DNA of 64,000 nt, taken from assembly GCA_017480385.1 (NCBI GenBank), contig JAFVAT010000027.1, forward strand, positions 38,913 through 102,912. The letters run 5' to 3'. The number at the start of each line of letters is the position of its first letter. Positions within the stretch are counted from its first letter, which is position 1. Under the pieces are notes generated by a model that worked only from the letters and a program-made list of their open reading frames with translations, made no database searches and was not told where the DNA came from. This stretch comes from Alphaproteobacteria bacterium (GTDB taxonomy: Bacteria; Pseudomonadota; Alphaproteobacteria; CAAGCB01; CAG-977). Below are positions 52,077 through 60,037 of this stretch, one piece after another. Both the position numbers and the translations under genes were made by a program.

Positions 52077-52259
52077 TCAAGTCAGCCTTTCCCAGCCGCC
52101 GGATTCTTGGCGGGTCGCGTCTTCGATGAAGATCTTGCCTGTGCGGGCGTCTTTGATTTCTGTTTTGCCGGCGTTATCTTTTTTAAGAGAGCCGTTTATA
52201 TCAGTCGAAAGATCGGGGCGAGTTTTCCGATAATTTGAACCTGTTTTTACGGCATTTGA
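52077..52259 (-). pseudogene. Startless ORF fragment
   Basis: On the minus strand a protein-like frame (NYRKTRPDLSTDINGSLKKD, GKTEIKDARTGKIFIEDA, then QESGGWERLT) lies just downstream of, and overlapping, the Crp/Fnr gene end. No ATG, GTG or TTG occurs between the preceding stop and the protein-like part. It may be the surviving 3' end of a displaced gene or a chance frame. Confidence 0.35.
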
Positions 52260-52881
52260 TCAAACCGTCTTTGGCCAACCGGCTGATTTCCACGGACAGC
52301 GCGCTTCGGTTGACGCTCAGATAATCGGCCAGTCCCTGTCGGTCATACGGAATATCAAATTCGGAGCTTTGATTTTTCATTGCTTCCATGCTCAGGAACG
52401 TCATCAATTTTTCACGCGTCGTTTTTTGAGACATGCACTCTATTTTCTGGAGCAGAGCAACGTTTTTTAAAGCCATTATATGCAGCAGATTATAAATCAG
52501 GCGGGCATGAAACGCGCAGTTTCGATCGCAGGTCGTGTGAATTCGAGATGTGTTTAAAAAAAGGATTTCACTTTTTTCCGCTGCCTCAACTGTGATCGGA
52601 GCGCTGATGCCGGTGCAGGAAAAGGCTTCGGCAAACAGCTGCATCGGTTTTATGGTCGCGATCAGACTGCCGCTGCCTAAAAAGTCATATTGAAAAACCT
52701 GTGTTTTTCCTTCAATAACAATACCACAGGTCTTCCAAATTTCCCCGGCGTTTAAAACGACCGAGCCCTTGTCAAACACGGCAGTCCTTGCGTTCAGGCA
52801 GGACAGGAGGAACGGCAGGTCTTGTTCGCTGATTCCTTTGAATAAAGGACAATTTAAGACTTTTTTGAACATCGTCGGCAT
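52201..52881 (-). CDS. Crp/Fnr-family regulator, probable hcp regulator
   Basis: The 226-residue protein starts near 52881 (MPTMFKKVLNCPLFKGISEQ). It has a cyclic-nucleotide-type beta barrel (about 20-120) and a C-terminal winged helix with IPYDRQGLADYLSVNRSALSVEISRLAKDGLI (about 170-210). A Cys at CDRNC (about 125-130) region might sense redox or NO, though no clear Fe-S cluster motif is present. It is divergent from hcp with a perfect palindrome between, the layout of HcpR-type regulators of hybrid-cluster protein genes. Confidence 0.82.
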   Translation of the reverse strand: MPTMFKKVLNCPLFKGISEQDLPFLLSCLNARTAVFDKGSVVLNAGEIWKTCGIVIEGKTQVFQYDFLGSGSLIATIKPMQLFAEAFSCTGISAPITVEAAEKSEILFLNTSRIHTTCDRNCAFHARLIYNLLHIMALKNVALLQKIECMSQKTTREKLMTFLSMEAMKNQSSEFDIPYDRQGLADYLSVNRSALSVEISRLAKDGLIKCRKNRFKLSENSPRSFD

Positions 52882-52905
52882 AGGGCGGCTCTTTTTTATT
52901 CTTTT

Positions 52906-52921
52906 TGTTGGATTTCCAACA
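52906..52921. promoter_or_regulatory. Perfect 16-bp palindrome, Crp/Fnr operator
   Basis: TGTTGGA-TT-TCCAACA lies between the regulator and hcp. Its centre is about 40 bases before the probable hcp start of transcription (after -10 TATAAA at 52941-52946), the place of a class II activator site. Confidence 0.7.
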
Positions 52922-52984
52922 TATTTTTCTTCTGATTTAATATAAAGAGAGATCACAATCAAGCTTTAAAAGGAGAAAATCATC

Positions 52985-54487
52985 ATGTTTTGTTTTCAAT
53001 GCGAGCAAACGGCAAAAGGGCAGGGCTGCACGCTGGCGGGCATTTGCGGCAAAAAGGCGGAAACAGCGGATTTGCAGGACGAATTGATTGCCTCTTTAAT
53101 TCGGATTGCTGCGACAAAAGCGCCGGACGATCAAACAACGAAAGCGATTATTGATGGCTTGTTTACAACGATTACAAACGCGAACTTTGATAATGATTCT
53201 TTAAGGGAAATGATCGGAGAAACTTCATTTGACATGAACCGGCTTTGGCGGGAAAACGAAGATATCAGAAGCTTGAAATCGTTGATTTTATTCGGATTAA
53301 AGGGTATGGCGGCCTATGCGCACCATGCTTGGGCGTTGGGATACAAGGACGAGGCGGTCAACGCGTTCTTTTATGAGGGCCTGAGGGCTTTGGAACAGGC
53401 TTTATCCTCTGACGAATTGACGGCTTTGGCCCTGAAAACTGGAGAAATTAATTTGAAGTGTATGGAACTGTTGGACAGGGCGAATACGGAAACATTCGGC
53501 AATCCCGCACCGGCGACAGTGACCAAAAACATCGAAGCCGGTCCGTTTATTGTCGTAACCGGTCATGATTTAAGGGATTTGAAACTGTTGTTGGAGCAAA
53601 CGAAAAACAGGGGCGTGAATGTTTATACGCACGGGGAAATGCTGCCGGCACATGGTTATCCCGAATTAAGGAAGTATCCGCACCTGAAGGGCAATTTCGG
53701 TACGGCATGGCAGAATCAGCAAAAAGAATTTGACAATATTCCAGCGGCAATTCTGTTTACGACGAACTGTCTGATGCCGGTTAAAGAAAGCTATAAAGAC
53801 CGCGTATTCACGACGGCGGTCGTGCGTTATCCCGAATGCCGGCATATCGGCGAAGAAAAAGACTTTACGCCGGTGATTGAAAAAGCGTTGGCGCTCGGGG
53901 GTTATGCGGCGGAACGGAAAATGACGGGGATTAACGGCGGAAACACGGTGGTGACAGGCTTCGGGCATCACACTGTTTTGTCTGCGGCGCCGATGGTTAT
54001 TGAGGCCGTCAAATTCGGTGCGCTGAAGCGTATCTTCCTTGTCGGCGGGTGCGACGGCGCCAAGCCGGGACGGAACTATTATACGGATTTTGTTAAAATG
54101 ACTCCCGCCGATACATTGGTATTGACTTTGGCGTGCGGCAAGTATCGTTTTAACGACTTGGATCTGGGGAAAATAGGCGATTTACCGCGCCTGTTGGATA
54201 TGGGGCAGTGCAATGACGCGTATTCGGCGATCAAGGTGGCCGTCGAACTGGCAAAAGTTTTTGATTGTTCCGTGAACGATTTGCCGTTGTCGATCATTCT
54301 GTCGTGGTATGAACAAAAAGCTGTTTGCATTCTGCTGACTTTACTGTATTTAGGAATCGAAAATATCAGGCTCGGACCGTCGCTGCCCGCTTTTGTTTCG
54401 CCGAACGTGCTGAAAGTTCTGGTCGAAAAATTCAAAATCGCGCCGACGACAACGCCGGAGCAGGACTTGAAAAGTATTTTGGGATAA
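52985..54487 (+). CDS. hcp: Hybrid-cluster protein (hydroxylamine/NO reductase)
   Basis: The 500-residue protein starts MFCFQCEQTAKGQGC with the Cys spacing C-x2-C-x8-C-x5-C that binds the N-terminal [4Fe-4S] cluster. The hybrid cluster ligands are visible as VTGHD (His), TTNC, RYPECRH, VGGCDGAKPG and SWYEQKAV (Glu/Lys). It is used against nitrosative stress in low oxygen and needs anaerobiosis to be active. It is near the usual size for the family (about 550), slightly short. A strong ribosome site AAAAGGAG precedes it. Confidence 0.93.
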   Translation: MFCFQCEQTAKGQGCTLAGICGKKAETADLQDELIASLIRIAATKAPDDQTTKAIIDGLFTTITNANFDNDSLREMIGETSFDMNRLWRENEDIRSLKSLILFGLKGMAAYAHHAWALGYKDEAVNAFFYEGLRALEQALSSDELTALALKTGEINLKCMELLDRANTETFGNPAPATVTKNIEAGPFIVVTGHDLRDLKLLLEQTKNRGVNVYTHGEMLPAHGYPELRKYPHLKGNFGTAWQNQQKEFDNIPAAILFTTNCLMPVKESYKDRVFTTAVVRYPECRHIGEEKDFTPVIEKALALGGYAAERKMTGINGGNTVVTGFGHHTVLSAAPMVIEAVKFGALKRIFLVGGCDGAKPGRNYYTDFVKMTPADTLVLTLACGKYRFNDLDLGKIGDLPRLLDMGQCNDAYSAIKVAVELAKVFDCSVNDLPLSIILSWYEQKAVCILLTLLYLGIENIRLGPSLPAFVSPNVLKVLVEKFKIAPTTTPEQDLKSILG

Positions 54488-54504
54488 AGAAAGGACGCTT
54501 GAAA

Positions 54505-55470
54505 ATGGAAAGAGATTGCTTACATTGCACGAACACCAGAAAAGTTGCCGTTATCGGCTGCGGCTTTGTCGGGGCGGCAAGCGCGTTCAGCCTGATGCAG
54601 TCGGGGCTGTTTTCGGAAATGGTGCTGATCGATTCCGATCCCGCCAAGGCGGAGGGAGAAGCGCTGGATATCAGTCATGGCATTCCTTTTGCCAAGCCGA
54701 TTAAAATTTATGCCGGCGGCTACGATGACATTAAAAATGCGTCTTTGATCATTATTACCGCCGGCGCGAACCAGAAACCGGGGGAAACGCGTCTGGATCT
54801 GGTCAAGAAAAACATTTCCATTTTCAAGTCGATCATTCCCGAAATCAAAAAGCGGAACTTCAGAGGCATTCTGTTGATTGTCGCCAATCCGGTGGACATT
54901 CTGACAACCGTTGCGCAAAAGCTGTCCGGATTGCCGGAAAACCGCGTATTCGGATCGGGAACGGTTCTGGATACGGCACGGTTGAAATCCGAGTTGGGGC
55001 ATCATTTGAATGTCGATCCCCGCAGCGTTCACGCTTTTATCATCGGAGAACACGGGGATTCGGAAATCGCGGCGTGGTCGTCAGCGAACGTGTCGGGGAT
55101 TCCTTTGCACAAGTTCTGTGAAATGCGCGGTCATTTCAACCACGATGAAGCCGTTCAAAAGATTGCCGCCGACGTGAAAAACAGCGCTTATGAAATCATC
55201 AAGCGTAAACGGGCGACGTATTACGGAATTGCGATGTCGGTCAAGCGGATCTGCGAAGCGATTGTGCGCGATGAAAAATCGATTCTGCCCGTTTCTTCAA
55301 TGATGCACGGCGAATACGGCATTGAAGGCATTTCCTTGAGTATGCCGGCGGTTGTCGGAAAAGACGGCGTTGAAACGTTGGTTCCTTTGCAGCTGAGCGA
55401 AACGGAAAAGGCGGATCTGCAAAAATCGGCCAAGACGCTGCAGGAAACTTTGGCACAAAACGAGGTATAA
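54505..55470 (+). CDS. ldh: L-lactate dehydrogenase
   Basis: The 321-residue protein starts at ATG 54505 after AAAGGA, in the gap behind hcp. It has the Rossmann VIGCGFVGAAS, the mobile-loop GANQKPGETRLDL whose Gln favours pyruvate over oxaloacetate, LDTARLK with the active Arg and IIGEHGDSE with the catalytic His. It would regenerate NAD+ by making lactate. It probably shares the hcp transcript. Confidence 0.88.
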   Translation: MERDCLHCTNTRKVAVIGCGFVGAASAFSLMQSGLFSEMVLIDSDPAKAEGEALDISHGIPFAKPIKIYAGGYDDIKNASLIIITAGANQKPGETRLDLVKKNISIFKSIIPEIKKRNFRGILLIVANPVDILTTVAQKLSGLPENRVFGSGTVLDTARLKSELGHHLNVDPRSVHAFIIGEHGDSEIAAWSSANVSGIPLHKFCEMRGHFNHDEAVQKIAADVKNSAYEIIKRKRATYYGIAMSVKRICEAIVRDEKSILPVSSMMHGEYGIEGISLSMPAVVGKDGVETLVPLQLSETEKADLQKSAKTLQETLAQNEV

Positions 55471-55472
55471 AC

Positions 55473-55931
55473 TCAGGACGATTTAAGGCCGGATTCTTCT
55501 TCAGCCTCCTGTTCCTGACGGCGGCGGTGTAGAGTCAGGCCGATTTCGTCCAGCATCGCATTTGTTTTGCGTTCCAGCTCGGCCAGTTCCCGTTTCTCCC
55601 GATTTTCCTGAGTGATTTCCAGCGTTTTCAATTCCTGATACGCTTCGATAATTTCATCGCGCATCAGCAGAATTTCCTGCCGGTTTTCCTCCAAAGCCCG
55701 ATCAACGCGTTTGTTTTCGTCTATGTGCCAATCCACATAAGCCCCGAACGTCAGGGCGGCGGTCGGATCGGCTTTGGCGGCCTCTTCTTCTTCAACAAAG
55801 CGTTTGGCCAACAGAATTTTGCGGTTTTCCAATGCCCGTTCAAAACGCAGCAGATTGCCGAGTTTCCTTTGTCGTTCGTCCAGCTCGAACTTGTGCACGC
55901 GGATTAGAGTTTTTAAGTCTTTGCCGGCCAT
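55473..55931 (-). CDS. fliJ: Flagellar FliJ-like protein
   Basis: The 152-residue protein is almost all coiled coil (FLDEENK-like Glu/Arg/Lys heptads), typical of FliJ. It starts with MAGKDLKTLIRVHKFELDERQRKLGNLL. FliJ is the export-gate chaperone escort with FliI. It follows fliI with a 9-base gap. Confidence 0.8.
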   Translation of the reverse strand: MAGKDLKTLIRVHKFELDERQRKLGNLLRFERALENRKILLAKRFVEEEEAAKADPTAALTFGAYVDWHIDENKRVDRALEENRQEILLMRDEIIEAYQELKTLEITQENREKRELAELERKTNAMLDEIGLTLHRRRQEQEAEEESGLKSS

Positions 55932-55940
55932 GGATTACCT

Positions 55941-57290
55941 TTATTTTTGCCCTTGAGCCGCCGGATTTTGCGACAGAATGTTTTTCAATTCCTGATATCC
56001 GGTCGCAAAGTCAACTTTGTCCTTTTTCTTTTGCGCCAGAAAAGCTTCCAATTTGTCGTAATAAAAAATCGCTTCGTCCACCTGCGCATTGGATCCGTGC
56101 TTATAGGCCCCCAGACGGATCAGCTCCTCCATATCCTGATACGTTGCCAGCAAAGCGCGGGCGCGGTTGACCAGAGCATTTTCTTCGTCGTTGTTGCAGC
56201 CCGGCATCGTACGGGAAATACTGCGCAGCAGGTTGACGGCAGGATAGCGGTTGCGTTCGGCAATTGCGCGTTCCAAAACGATATGGCCGTCCAAAATACC
56301 GCGCACAGCGTCCGCAATCGGCTCGTTATGGTCATCTCCGTCAACTAAAACGGTAAACAAGCCCGTAATTGATCCCAATCCGATCGGTCCCGGTCCCGCG
56401 CGTTCCAATAAACGGGGCAGCTCTGCAAAAACAGTCGGCGTATAGCCTTTTGTTGCGGGCGGTTCACCGGCGGACAGGCTGATTTCCCTTTGCGCCATGG
56501 CAAAACGCGTGATGCTGTCCATCATGCACAAAACGTTTTGTTTTAAGTCACGGAAGTATTCGGCGACTGTCATGGCAACATAAGCGGCCTGACGGCGCAT
56601 CAAAGGCGGCTCGTCAGAAGTTGCGACGACGACGACACTGCGCTTCATGCCTTCTTCGCCTAAATCGTCTTCGATAAATTCGCGGGCTTCGCGGCCACGT
56701 TCGCCGATCAGCCCCAAGACGGTCACGTCCAGTTGTGTATGACGCGCCATCATCGCCATTAAAGAAGACTTGCCGACGCCGGAACCGGCGAAAATCCCCA
56801 TACGCTGTCCCTTGCAGACCGTCAGGAACGTATTAATCGCCCGGACACCCAAGTCGGCTTTGCCGGCGACACGTTCACGGGAATGGGCCGGCGGTGGGGA
56901 ATTGTGGATCAGGCAGGGCTTTTTGCCTTTGATCAGCGGACCTTTGCCGTCAACCGGTTCGCCCATAGCGTTAATGACGCGTCCCAGCCATGACACGTCG
57001 GGAAACAACACGGGACGTGTATTGCTGACGTCCACGGGATTACCGGGACCGACACCGTCTAAATCCATAAACGGCATGGCCAAGACTTTATTATTGTTAA
57101 AGCCGACGACTTCGCAGACGACTTTTTTACCGCCACGCGCAGTAATCGAACATCTGTCGCCGACGGATAATTCGGAACGGATCCCCGCGATTTCAACCAG
57201 CATGCCCTTTACGGCGCAAACGGATCCGTAACAGCGGTATTCCGGCAGAGAACCGATATCGTCGATAAGATTTTTAAGGTATGAGTCCAT
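55941..57290 (-). CDS. fliI: Flagellum-specific ATPase FliI
   Basis: The 449-residue protein starts at ATG 57290 (MDSYLKNLIDDIGSLPEY). It has Walker A GIFAGSGVGKSSLM, Walker B-type VLCMMDSITRFA and the FliI/SctN fingerprint GYTPTVFAELPRLLERAG. It drives flagellar protein export. The longer frame to 57353 has a Lys-rich stretch without a ribosome site. It is divergent from ctrA. Confidence 0.93.
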   Translation of the reverse strand: MDSYLKNLIDDIGSLPEYRCYGSVCAVKGMLVEIAGIRSELSVGDRCSITARGGKKVVCEVVGFNNNKVLAMPFMDLDGVGPGNPVDVSNTRPVLFPDVSWLGRVINAMGEPVDGKGPLIKGKKPCLIHNSPPPAHSRERVAGKADLGVRAINTFLTVCKGQRMGIFAGSGVGKSSLMAMMARHTQLDVTVLGLIGERGREAREFIEDDLGEEGMKRSVVVVATSDEPPLMRRQAAYVAMTVAEYFRDLKQNVLCMMDSITRFAMAQREISLSAGEPPATKGYTPTVFAELPRLLERAGPGPIGLGSITGLFTVLVDGDDHNEPIADAVRGILDGHIVLERAIAERNRYPAVNLLRSISRTMPGCNNDEENALVNRARALLATYQDMEELIRLGAYKHGSNAQVDEAIFYYDKLEAFLAQKKKDKVDFATGYQELKNILSQNPAAQGQK

Positions 57291-57418
57291 GGCTTTTTTC
57301 CTGATTTTTTTATTATATAATCTTTTCTTAGGTTTTTGTCGCTTTTTTATCAAAAAAATAAAAAAAGTTATTTTTCGTTAAAATAGGGGCTTGCATCTCG
57401 GATTCATACAACATAAAG

Positions 57419-57433
57419 TTAATAAGAAATTAA
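57419..57433. promoter_or_regulatory. CtrA box
   Basis: TTAA-N7-TTAA (with TAAGAAA in the gap) is the Caulobacter CtrA consensus. It lies 30 bases before the ctrA ATG and between ctrA and fliI, so CtrA could control both. Confidence 0.75.
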
Positions 57434-57462
57434 TTTCATTTTGCCTGAAGAAGGAAAATCCG

Positions 57463-58149
57463 ATGCGCGTTTTATTGGTTGAAGATGACAAAGCGGTAGC
57501 CCAAACGATAGAGGCCGTTTTGCACAAGGAAGGCATGGTTGTCGATACGACCGTTTTGGGAGAAGACGGTTTGGAAATCGGCAAGCTGTATGATTACGAT
57601 ATCATTATATTGGATCTGATGCTGCCGGATATGGACGGCTATGAGGTGCTGAAACGGCTGCGCGCTTCCAAAATCAGTACGCCGGTTTTGATTTTGTCCG
57701 GTTTGTCCGGCGCGGACAAGAAGGTCAAGGGCCTGTCGACAGGGGCGGACGATTATTTGACTAAACCGTTTGACAAAGCGGAATTGGTTGCCCGTATCCG
57801 CGCTTTGGTCCGTCGGTCAAAGGGCCACCCTGAATCGGTCATTCGCACGGGCGCGATCGAGGTTAATTTGGATACCAGAACGGCGTTTGTGAACGGCAAG
57901 CCGCTGCATTTAACCGGTCGCGAATACGGAATTTTGGAACGTTTGTCTTTGTCCAAGGGAACAACGTTGTCTAAGGAACAGTTCCTGAATCATTTATATA
58001 ACGGCATGGACGAACCGGAATTAAAAATTATTGACGTGTTTATCTGCAAGCTGCGTAAAAAAATCGCGGAAGCAACGGGCGGTGACGATTACATTGAAAC
58101 CGTTTGGGGACGCGGTTACGTTCTGCGCGAACCGAAAAAAGAAGGATAA
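57463..58149 (+). CDS. ctrA: Cell-cycle response regulator CtrA
   Basis: The 228-residue protein has an OmpR-type receiver ([17 protein letters not shown]; phospho-Asp in [11 protein letters not shown]; Lys in [15 protein letters not shown]) and a winged helix ending with the CtrA-specific [20 protein letters not shown]. CtrA silences replication and turns on polar and flagellar genes in Alphaproteobacteria. It starts at ATG 57463 after GAAGGAA. A CtrA box in its own promoter implies autoregulation. It is divergent from the fliI-fliJ operon. Confidence 0.94.
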   Translation: MRVLLVEDDKAVAQTIEAVLHKEGMVVDTTVLGEDGLEIGKLYDYDIIILDLMLPDMDGYEVLKRLRASKISTPVLILSGLSGADKKVKGLSTGADDYLTKPFDKAELVARIRALVRRSKGHPESVIRTGAIEVNLDTRTAFVNGKPLHLTGREYGILERLSLSKGTTLSKEQFLNHLYNGMDEPELKIIDVFICKLRKKIAEATGGDDYIETVWGRGYVLREPKKEG

Positions 58150-58222
58150 ACAAAAACCTTCCGCCGATCGAAAAGAAAGGGGGATGGGAGGTTTAAAAAT
58201 CCGTGTTCGGACCGACTCTTTT

Positions 58223-59803
58223 TTAGCCCAGATTTAGAACATGGCATTCTCCGATATTTTCCATAAAAAACTGATCATGGGAAACAAGGATCAGCGTTCC
58301 CTGATAGGCTTTCAGCGCGTTTTCCAATATTTGGGCGGATTGAATGTCCAGATTATTGGTCGGTTCATCCAAAATCAATAAATCGGGCTGATTTTTTATG
58401 CCTAAAACAGCCGCCAGAGCTGCCTTTAGTCTTTCCCCGCCGCTAAGGGTTGAAACGATTTTAAGAGCGTCCTTGTTCCGGAATAAAAAGTTCGCGGCGG
58501 CGGCATAGGCTTCGTTGACTGATATCATCGGATTGATCTGCTGGATATTATTCAGAATAGAGCCGTTTTCATCAGGCAAATCCAGATTTTGTGATAAATA
58601 GGCCGCTTTGCCGTATAACAGCGCCTGCCCGCGCGTCGGTTGCAGCTGCCCCAAAATCAACCTCAGCAAAGTCGTTTTGCCGCAGCCGTTCGGACCTTGG
58701 ATTCTGAGACGGTCACCTCCTTTTAGGATTAGGTTCAGGCGGTCGAATAAAAGACGTGAACCAAAACCGAAAGACAGCTCTGAAAGTTCCAGCACTTTAT
58801 CTTTTAAGAAAGGCTTGTCCGGTACCGGAATTTTGATTTGTTCGTTTCTCAAAGAAAGCTTGACTGCGTTTAATTCTTCTTGAGAACGCGTCAGTTTTTC
58901 CTCAATTTTTCTGATTTTTTTCGCCTTTGATTCTTGAGCGGCGGATTTCATGAAATTGGCCTGCATTTTAGTGTATTTCCGGTTTTCGATCCGCTTTTCC
59001 GCAGCTCGTTTTTGTTTGCCGCCGGAGTCCTCGATTTTGCGGTGATTGCCGATCAGGCGGGCCGTTTCGTTGTCCAGTCTGGATTTTTGTTCTTCCAGTC
59101 GGTTCTTTTCCTTTTCTTTGATGTTTTGATAAAAAGTGTAATTCCCGCCGTATTTTTTAACTTTTCCGCCGGCCAGTTCATACAGGCAGTTCATGCGTTC
59201 CAAAAGCATTCTGTCATGTGAAATCAATAAAATGGTTTTGGGCGTTTGATCGACATAAGCATAAAAAGCGTTCCGTGAAGCCTCGTCCAAATTGTTTGTC
59301 GGTTCGTCAAACATAAGAAGGGCTGCCTGAGAAAGAAAAATTCGCAGTAGCAGAATTTTTTCCCGTTCTCCGCCGCTTAATTCCGCGAAAGAAGAGGCTA
59401 AATCAATTCCTATTAATCCGAAATCCGTCAAAGCCTTTTTTGTTTCCGTTTTAATATCCCAGCGCTGTCCGACTAGATCAAACAGCTCCGGCGAGGTCTG
59501 ACCGTTTTCAATGCAGTCTAACGCGTTCAGAATGCCGTCAATCCCCAAAGCTTGTGCAACCGTTTGATCCAAAACAATATTTTGCGGTAGAAAGGCGGGC
59601 CTTTCACCGGAATAAATCGTGCCGCTTTGAGGGACAAGCTCTTTTTGAGCCAAACGAAACAGCGTTGTTTTCCCGCAGCCGTTCGTACCGATCAATGCAG
59701 CCTTTTCTCCGGCGCCAAGGTGAAAAGAAACGTCTGAAAGCAGCTCGAAGCCGTTCGGTAAAACATAAGAAACAGTGTTAAATGATAAAAAATCTTCGGG
59801 CAT
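58223..59803 (-). CDS. ABC-F ribosome-protection-type ATPase
   Basis: The 526-residue soluble protein has two ABC domains. Walker A motifs are GTNGCGKTTLF and GPNGCGKTTLLRL; signatures FAELSGGEREK and VSTLSGGERLK; Walker B LMFDEPTNNLDEA and LILDEPTNNLDIQ. No membrane part is present. Between them is the ABC-F linker helix (RKIEDSGGKQKRAAEKRI and SQEELNAVKL). The start is ATG 59803 after AGGAGG. A leader ORF and hairpin upstream suggest drug-triggered attenuation. The relation to Vga/Lsa or Etta subfamilies is undecided. Confidence 0.85.
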   Translation of the reverse strand: MPEDFLSFNTVSYVLPNGFELLSDVSFHLGAGEKAALIGTNGCGKTTLFRLAQKELVPQSGTIYSGERPAFLPQNIVLDQTVAQALGIDGILNALDCIENGQTSPELFDLVGQRWDIKTETKKALTDFGLIGIDLASSFAELSGGEREKILLLRIFLSQAALLMFDEPTNNLDEASRNAFYAYVDQTPKTILLISHDRMLLERMNCLYELAGGKVKKYGGNYTFYQNIKEKEKNRLEEQKSRLDNETARLIGNHRKIEDSGGKQKRAAEKRIENRKYTKMQANFMKSAAQESKAKKIRKIEEKLTRSQEELNAVKLSLRNEQIKIPVPDKPFLKDKVLELSELSFGFGSRLLFDRLNLILKGGDRLRIQGPNGCGKTTLLRLILGQLQPTRGQALLYGKAAYLSQNLDLPDENGSILNNIQQINPMISVNEAYAAAANFLFRNKDALKIVSTLSGGERLKAALAAVLGIKNQPDLLILDEPTNNLDIQSAQILENALKAYQGTLILVSHDQFFMENIGECHVLNLG

Positions 59804-59816
59804 TGAAGCCTCCTGC

Positions 59817-59851
59817 AATAAAATAAGAACAAACGATCTGAAATTGTTTGC
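59817..59851 (-). terminator. Attenuator hairpin before the ABC-F gene
   Basis: On the minus strand GCAAACAAT pairs with ATCGTTTGT (one mismatch) around TTCAG and is followed by TTATTTTATT. It ends just before the AGGAGG of the ABC-F gene. Confidence 0.65.
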
Positions 59852-59863
59852 TTATTTTTGCAT
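59852..59863 (-). CDS. Three-codon leader ORF of the ABC-F gene
   Basis: ATG CAA AAA TAA encodes MQK, 9 bases after GGAGG (minus strand). It immediately precedes the terminator-like hairpin. Short leader peptides with good ribosome sites often control ABC-F genes by stalling-dependent antitermination. Confidence 0.5.
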   Translation of the reverse strand: MQK

Positions 59864-59898
59864 GGCTTCAAACCTCCGCTGTAATGAAAGACAGAACT

Positions 59899-59927
59899 TT
59901 TTTACTTAAAAATCGCATTGCTGTCAA
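59899..59927 (-). promoter_or_regulatory. Promoter of the ABC-F leader
   Basis: On the minus strand TTGACA and TAAAAA lie 17 bases apart, giving a start near 59892 and a leader of about 90 bases. Confidence 0.55.
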
Positions 59928-60037
59928 TCATTACAACTGTGAAACCCCGAAGAAGGCGTTTTTTAGGAAAATCCTGTGGACAAAGACAGACAAAAAAGCA
60001 ATATTAGTAAAAAAGTTTATTTGTTGAAGGAGCTTGT

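Noticed and set aside
58150..58200. AAACCTTCC/GGGAGGTTT hairpin after ctrA
   Set aside because: One mismatch, a long loop and no T run make it a poor terminator.
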